From: Dechloromonas sp.
GTDB taxonomy: Bacteria; Pseudomonadota; Gammaproteobacteria; Burkholderiales; Rhodocyclaceae
Length of the DNA stretch: 38,269 nt
Direction of reading: 5' to 3'
Assembly (NCBI GenBank): GCA_016790815.1
Contig: JAEUOG010000061.1
Location: forward strand, 1 to 38,269
Positions 33,923 through 38,269 of this stretch are shown in pieces. The translations under genes were made by a program, and so were the position numbers. Position 1 is the stretch's first letter, and every line of letters starts with the position of its first letter. Under the pieces are notes generated by a model, which had not been told where the DNA came from, did not search any database, and saw only the letters and a program-made list of their open reading frames with translations.

Positions 33923-33960
33923 CCACCTTGCCTGTCGTCATGACAGTGGCGGCGAGGTGG
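33923..33960. terminator. Possible bidirectional terminator hairpin
   Basis: CCACCT (33923-33928) pairs with AGGTGG (33955-33960), with an inner CTGTC/GACAG stem. It lies between the convergent ends of the binding-protein gene and a small membrane-protein gene. There is no T-run, so it is a weak call. Confidence 0.4.
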
Positions 33961-33972
33961 CCGGGTGCAGTG

Positions 33973-34191
33973 TCAGGCGCCCTCGCTTTCCTTCAATTTT
34001 TCAATAATCAGCGGAAAGGCGCCGGAACCTATCAGGGCGACAGCCGAGACCAGAAAGGCAAGCCCGGCCATCGGGTCTTCGAGGACCGGGTGTAGCTCAG
34101 CGCCGAAGCCGGCGAGGCTGATAGCGCCCGGAATGGCGCAGAGGACACCGAGTGTGGTCAGAGACACAAACGAGAAAGGGTAGCGGCGCAT
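33973..34191 (-). CDS. Small two-helix membrane protein of unknown function
   Basis: A 72-residue product with two hydrophobic segments (FSFVSLTTLGVLCAIPGAISLAGF and GLAFLVSAVALIGSGAFPLII) joined by a short acidic loop and ending in a charged tail (EKLKESEGA). I do not recognise it. The ATG lacks a clear ribosome site. Support is the clean membrane pattern and the otherwise empty interval. Confidence 0.55.
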   Translation of the reverse strand: MRRYPFSFVSLTTLGVLCAIPGAISLAGFGAELHPVLEDPMAGLAFLVSAVALIGSGAFPLIIEKLKESEGA

Positions 34192-34262
34192 GGCGTGAGT
34201 GTAGACGAGCGATGGATTCGGCGCGATGATAAGCCGAAATTTTAACGTTTCAGGAGATGCTG

Positions 34263-35273
34263 ATGAATCGTCGCCAATTTCTTCGCACGACTACCGCGTT
34301 TTCTGCGCTGGGTGCGGTCGAGTTTGCACCGTGGCAGTCGATGGGGGCGTTTGCCAAGGAACTCGATGATTTCGTGCGTGGCCCGGCGATCAAGGATCAT
34401 CCGCTACGCCAGATCTCGAAGCACGTCTGGATGATCTACTCTCCCGATGGATTTCCGACGCCGGAAAATCAGGGAATGATGTGCAACATTACGTTCGTCG
34501 ATACGGCAAAGGGTCTCGTAGTCGTCGATTCCGGTGCCTCGGTGCAGATCGGTGAAATGGCGATCCGCCAGATCCGGAAGCAATTCAAGAAGCCGGTCAT
34601 TGCCATCATCAACAGCCACTTCCATGGTGATCACTGGCTAGGCAACGACGCTTTCGCGACAGCCTACAAAGGCATCCCGATCTACGCCCATCCCGGCACC
34701 ATCGCCGAAATTCAGGGCATGCAGGGGAATCTGTGGCGCACGTTGATGGAGCAATGGACCAACCAGGCCACGCTGGGTACCCGTGTCGTGCCGCCAAATA
34801 CTGCGGTCGACCATGGAAAAGAGCTCAAATTCGGCGACGTTACCCTGCGTATGCATCATTACGGCAAGGTCCATACCCCCTACGATATCTGCGTCGAAGT
34901 CGTTGAAGACAAGCTGACCTGTATCGGTGACATCGCCATGGACCGGCGGATCGCCAATATGGATGACGGCTCGTATGTGGGCAGTCTGAAGGCCTACGAT
35001 GCACTCGAAATGAATGCGGCCTCAAAAATATGGCTGCCCGGCCACGGCCAGCCCAGCGCTGCTGTGCTGCAGTGGAACCGTGAGCTGTTTGAGGGCATTT
35101 ACCGGCCTTGCGAGCAGGCCGTCAAGGATGGCTTGCCGATGGAAGCGGCCAAGGCGATGGTCCTCAAGGACGAGCGCGTCGCCAGCAGAGCCAAGGACAC
35201 CAAGGGTTTCGACGCCAATATCGGCAAGTACGTCAGCCTCGCCTATCTGGAGGCTGAGGCGGCCGGATTCTGA
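34263..35273 (+). CDS. Tat-exported metallo-beta-lactamase-fold hydrolase
   Basis: A 336-residue MBL-fold protein. The ATG at 34263 is right for an AGGAG site six bases away; the ATG at 34257 abuts it. A twin-arginine signal is visible (NRRQFLRTTTAFSALGA). The zinc motif HxHxDH is SHFHGDHWLGN (His119, His121, Asp123, His124), with later ligand candidates in KVHTPYD, CIGDIAMDRR and LPGHGQP. It resembles SoxH/glyoxalase II-like periplasmic MBL proteins; the substrate is unknown. It stands alone, with the kinase gene convergent. Confidence 0.9.
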   Translation: MNRRQFLRTTTAFSALGAVEFAPWQSMGAFAKELDDFVRGPAIKDHPLRQISKHVWMIYSPDGFPTPENQGMMCNITFVDTAKGLVVVDSGASVQIGEMAIRQIRKQFKKPVIAIINSHFHGDHWLGNDAFATAYKGIPIYAHPGTIAEIQGMQGNLWRTLMEQWTNQATLGTRVVPPNTAVDHGKELKFGDVTLRMHHYGKVHTPYDICVEVVEDKLTCIGDIAMDRRIANMDDGSYVGSLKAYDALEMNAASKIWLPGHGQPSAAVLQWNRELFEGIYRPCEQAVKDGLPMEAAKAMVLKDERVASRAKDTKGFDANIGKYVSLAYLEAEAAGF

Positions 35274-35344
35274 TTTTCAAACCATCTCCCTTATCGCGTG
35301 CGGAAGGAAGGCTTGGCCGGTACTCATCTTGCAGCTCAGTTGTT

Positions 35345-37312
35345 CTAGTTGATACCGACCGGCTCGCGTTGCTGCAGCCACTTCAACATCACGATAAACA
35401 ATGTGTCAGGATTTACCGGCTTGGCAATGAAGTCGTTCATGCCGGCATCAAGGCAACGTGTACGGTCTTCCGCAAACGCGTTGGCGGTCATGGCGATGAT
35501 AGGCGTCTCGGCGCAACCCGGAATCTCGCGGATGGCACGCGTGGCACCCAGGCCATCGAGTTCGGGCATTTGCATGTCCATGAGGATGATGTCGTAGCGC
35601 TGCTTGAGCGCCATGTCGAGAGCGACAGCACCGTTTTCCGCGATGTCGACGGTGAAATTGAGCGTTTCACGAAGCAGCTCGAGCGCAACCTCCTGGTTTA
35701 CCCAGTCATCCTCAGCAACCAGAATACGACAGGTGGCGAATTCTGAACGCAGGGCACGCTCGGCGGCAATGCCAGATTCAGCCGTCAGTACCGTAGGTGC
35801 TGCGATTGAATCAGCCAACGGAAGACGAATGGCAAAGGTGAAGACACTGCCGTTGCCAGGGGTGCTCACCACCTGGATGTCCCCGCCCATCAGGCGAACG
35901 AGGCGCTGGCATATTGGTAGCCCGAGCCCGGTGCCGCCATATTTCCGCGTCGTAGAACCGTCCGCCTGTTCGAACGGGTTGAAGATGCGTTCCAGCGCTT
36001 CCGGCGTAATGCCGATGCCGGTATCCCAGACGGAAAGCTCGACCAGCATGGAGTCTGCAGCCTCTTCGACAATACGGGCTACCACGCGGACTTCACCGTG
36101 CTCGGTAAATTTGATTGCGTTCCCGGCCAGATTGAGCAATATCTGCTGCAAGCGCAGCGGGTCTCCCACGAGTTCCAGCGTCTTGAGGCGCGATTCAATG
36201 TCCTGAACGAAGCGAAGGTGAACGGCTTCGGCGCGAGGAGCCAGGAGGCTGGCCAACTCATCGGCCAAGGCACCGATCTTGAAGGGAGTCTGCTCAAGAG
36301 TCATTTTGTCGGCATCGATCTTTGATAGATCGAGAATGTCGTTGAGGAGTTGCAGAAGATGGTTGGCGGCATTGTCGATCTTGCTCAGTTTGTCGACGTG
36401 CCCGGGGTCTTGAGTGTTTCGCCGGAGCATGAAGGTCATTCCGATAATCGCGTTCATCGGCGTCCGTAGTTCGTGGCTCATGTTCGAAAGGAACGTGCTT
36501 TTTGCCCGGCTGGCTGCCTCGGCCGCCTCCTTGGCCAGCGACAGGGCGTGGGTTCGTTCCTGCACCGTATCCTCGAGGTGATCGCGCTGATCGGCGAGTT
36601 GGCTGTCACGCTCCGCAATTTCGGTGAGCATGGCATTGAACGCGCTGCCCAGATCACCGATTTCATCATCTGAATAAAGCTTGGCATGGCGCGAATAGTC
36701 TTTCGACTTGGCAACATACTGCGCGGTGTCGGTCAGTGAGCCCAGGGCGGCCAGAATTGATGCCAGCATGTGCCGGGCTATGGCAAAGGCGATGATGAAG
36801 GAAATGGCCAATGCCAGCAAAGACAGGGTCAGGTTCCAAACAATGGCTCGCCAGACTTCAGCAAGGCTTGCAGAAATGGATACGGAGCCAACCACCTCGT
36901 CGTCAGAGCGAATGGGAACGGCGACGGTGACGGATGACCAGTCGGCATAAGCGGCACGCTCTTTATGTGGTTTATCACCAAGTGCGACTTGCGGCGGCAA
37001 CGGAGCTGCAGCGGCATCGTAGCGATAATGAAAATCCGAGGTTATTCCGACAAGGCGTACAGCCAGCACATCCTTGTGCTCTGCAAAGGAACTGAGAAGG
37101 CGCTTGGCGCCGGTCACATCGCGGAATTCAATGACGGCTGAAGCATTGAATGCGACGACGTCAGCCATTGCGAACAACTCGGTAGTTTTTGCTTCACGGC
37201 GCTGATCGATTTCGCGGACTGCGAAGGTCAGGAAAGAAAGCAGCAGGCCAACGCCCAGTGAAGCTGCGATGGCCAATGCTATCTTTTTTCGGATTGTCTG
37301 GCGTCTGTTCAT
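35345..37312 (-). CDS. Hybrid sensor histidine kinase with receiver domain
   Basis: A 655-residue membrane kinase. A first membrane helix (about 11-31) is followed by a periplasmic CHASE8-like sensor (about 35-155) and a second helix (about 160-180). HAMP comes next (about 181-235, with [17 protein letters not shown]), then a coiled coil and HisKA with His280 in [16 protein letters not shown]. The HATPase domain has an N box at Asn398, DTGIG at 430-434 and [14 protein letters not shown]. The C-terminal receiver has Asp579 in [11 protein letters not shown]. It overlaps the preceding YfiR gene by ATGA, so the YfiR-like protein is probably its periplasmic partner. No diguanylate cyclase domain is present and the output regulator is unknown. 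Confidence 0.94.
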   Translation of the reverse strand: MNRRQTIRKKIALAIAASLGVGLLLSFLTFAVREIDQRREAKTTELFAMADVVAFNASAVIEFRDVTGAKRLLSSFAEHKDVLAVRLVGITSDFHYRYDAAAAPLPPQVALGDKPHKERAAYADWSSVTVAVPIRSDDEVVGSVSISASLAEVWRAIVWNLTLSLLALAISFIIAFAIARHMLASILAALGSLTDTAQYVAKSKDYSRHAKLYSDDEIGDLGSAFNAMLTEIAERDSQLADQRDHLEDTVQERTHALSLAKEAAEAASRAKSTFLSNMSHELRTPMNAIIGMTFMLRRNTQDPGHVDKLSKIDNAANHLLQLLNDILDLSKIDADKMTLEQTPFKIGALADELASLLAPRAEAVHLRFVQDIESRLKTLELVGDPLRLQQILLNLAGNAIKFTEHGEVRVVARIVEEAADSMLVELSVWDTGIGITPEALERIFNPFEQADGSTTRKYGGTGLGLPICQRLVRLMGGDIQVVSTPGNGSVFTFAIRLPLADSIAAPTVLTAESGIAAERALRSEFATCRILVAEDDWVNQEVALELLRETLNFTVDIAENGAVALDMALKQRYDIILMDMQMPELDGLGATRAIREIPGCAETPIIAMTANAFAEDRTRCLDAGMNDFIAKPVNPDTLFIVMLKWLQQREPVGIN

Positions 37313-37872
37313 CGTTCGCTTCCAACTATCCGGTTCGCCAGACGCATCATCTGTGAGCTCGGGGTCAGTCCATGCCGCGAAAGTGTCTCAGCATTGACGA
37401 TGAATTGCACGCGTCCACCATTTCGCAGAAGCTCTATGCCGCCACCTGATCGCGCAAATCCATCGGAGTTGCTGGCAGAAAGGATGGGCGAACCGAGTGT
37501 CCAGCGCAAGACTGCCCCGATACGTGCTTCTTCGACATCAGGAATGTAGAGCACCTGACAGTTTGCAACGTCATCTGGACTGTTGATGCGGCGAACTCGC
37601 AACTCCCTGCCGCCTATGGTACGCCCTTCATGGCTGCCAAGGTATGGCCCGAGCGTGTCACGCCCGAACAGGCATATGGTGTTTGTGTTCCGGTTGCTGG
37701 GGGGCCAGTCGACGTACTTCAGAAAATTGACAAGGTATGCGGCTTCAAGCTGTGGTTCGGTATTCGGCTGTGCGAAGGAAAGCGGCGCGCCGACAAGCAA
37801 CACGACGGTGAGCCAGAGCAGTGCGCGACTTCTGGAAAGAGAGAGGAGTAAGGCCGGCCCGATTACTGCCAT
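37309..37872 (-). CDS. YfiR/HmsC-family periplasmic protein
   Basis: A 187-residue exported protein of the YfiR (DUF4154) family: signal segment (LLWLTVVLLVGAPLSFA), then LEAAYLVNFLKYVDWP, the typical beginning, CLFGRDTLGPYL, CQVLYIPD and GIELLRNGGRVQFIVNAETLSRHGL near the end. In Pseudomonas, YfiR binds and restrains the periplasmic domain of a diguanylate cyclase (YfiN). Here the downstream partner, overlapping by four bases, is a CHASE8-type hybrid kinase instead. The promoter is presumably in the AT-richer segment up to 38139. Confidence 0.9.
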   Translation of the reverse strand: MAVIGPALLLSLSRSRALLWLTVVLLVGAPLSFAQPNTEPQLEAAYLVNFLKYVDWPPSNRNTNTICLFGRDTLGPYLGSHEGRTIGGRELRVRRINSPDDVANCQVLYIPDVEEARIGAVLRWTLGSPILSASNSDGFARSGGGIELLRNGGRVQFIVNAETLSRHGLTPSSQMMRLANRIVGSER

Positions 37873-38139
37873 CCTGTCCCCCTTGTTCGACTGCCAGGCT
37901 GGTACACAAGGTCGAAAACATTGTGCCGAATGGCGAACGCAGGTTGGCAGACGACCGCTGCGAAAGGGGCGGCCGCCGCATGCAGCTTTTTTGATGGGCG
38001 CGGAAGATTACCGTTTTGAAACAATGTGTTCTACGCGGTGCGTGATTAAGCTAGGACTATGCCATTGCTTTCGTTATATATCAACGAGCAGAAACTATCG
38101 TAGCGGGAGAAAACACACGATTGTCGGGAATAAAAAAGG
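37873..38139. other. Intergenic region between YfiR gene and IS element
   Basis: No gene seen. On the minus strand it holds the presumed promoter of the yfiR-kinase operon (AT-rich TATATAA near 38074-38082), but no reliable -35/-10 pair could be fixed. The right end (AATAAAAAA before 38139) is A/T-rich, as favoured by IS insertion. Confidence 0.4.
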
Positions 38140-38268
38140 CTATGTACCCGTAACATGTTGAACGCCACCGATCCCCAAAGCGGCGCGTAGGAAATCGGCA
38201 GAGGACATATTCCGGTCGTATCGCTCGATCAGTCGTCGCCATCCCAGATAGTTACCCAGATAGCGAGT
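38140..38268 (-). mobile_element. Transposase C-terminus (partial), probably IS1595 family
   Basis: On the minus strand 42 residues followed by TAG run off the right edge: YLGNYLGWRRLIERYDRN, then SADFLRAALG. The NYLGWRR...LRAALG ending is how many IS1595-family transposases finish. The rest of the element is outside the window. Bases from 38139 (GGCTATGTACCCG), next to an AT-rich run, could be the terminal inverted repeat, with the stop codon inside it. The family assignment is from memory of the motif. Confidence 0.6.
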
Positions 38269-38269
38269 G

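Overview
This looks like chromosomal DNA of a GC-rich betaproteobacterium, most likely Rhodocyclales/Azonexaceae (Dechloromonas-like). I infer this from gene order and protein style, not from a database match. Pointers are a partial PTS (EIIA-HPr-EI without sugar permeases), a PEP-CTERM protein behind a sigma-54 type promoter, a yebC-ruvC-ruvA-(permease)-ruvB-ybgC-tolQRAB-pal-ybgF-queE-queC order, and a YfiR/histidine-kinase pair.

Layout. (1) 263-9417: metal uptake. Two divergent tonB paralogues are followed by exbB-exbD, a siderophore-type TonB-dependent receptor and a PepSY-TM protein. On the other strand lie an OprC/NosA-like copper receptor carrying both halves of the CxxxM/HxM copper site and a Crp/Fnr-family regulator. 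(2) 9579-14684: a Sel1-repeat protein with a possibly decayed tail, then on the minus strand a drug/metabolite exporter and EIIA-ptsH-ptsI, then a divergent LysR regulator. (3) 14685-16153: an AT-rich island with a sigma-54 -24/-12 promoter driving a PEP-CTERM protein, bounded by strong terminators. (4) 16154-19814: HerA-like ATPase, yebC, a secreted Cys-rich protein, and a DnaQ-like exonuclease gene cut by one in-frame TGA. (5) 19821-24107: an EamA exporter, a remnant 5' end of ruvC, then ruvC, ruvA, an AI-2E-family permease and ruvB, most of them joined by ATGA-type overlaps. (6) 24112-31576: cupin, then ybgC-tolQ-tolR-tolA-tolB-pal-ybgF, and queE, a PilZ protein and queC. (7) 31573-37872: YeeE/YedE-type transporter, an orphan periplasmic binding protein, a small membrane protein, a Tat-exported metallo-beta-lactamase-fold protein and a YfiR/hybrid-kinase pair. 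(8) The right edge is the C-terminus of a transposase, probably IS1595 family.

The least ordinary signals are three. A 36-bp element occurs ungapped at four intergenic sites, and clear matches also lie inside tolB and an exporter gene, in the same reading frame. A diverged duplicate of the first codons of ruvC forms a 50-codon ORF with ATGA overlaps at both ends. The exonuclease gene keeps all its catalytic motifs across a premature TGA. No rRNA, tRNA or CRISPR array was seen.
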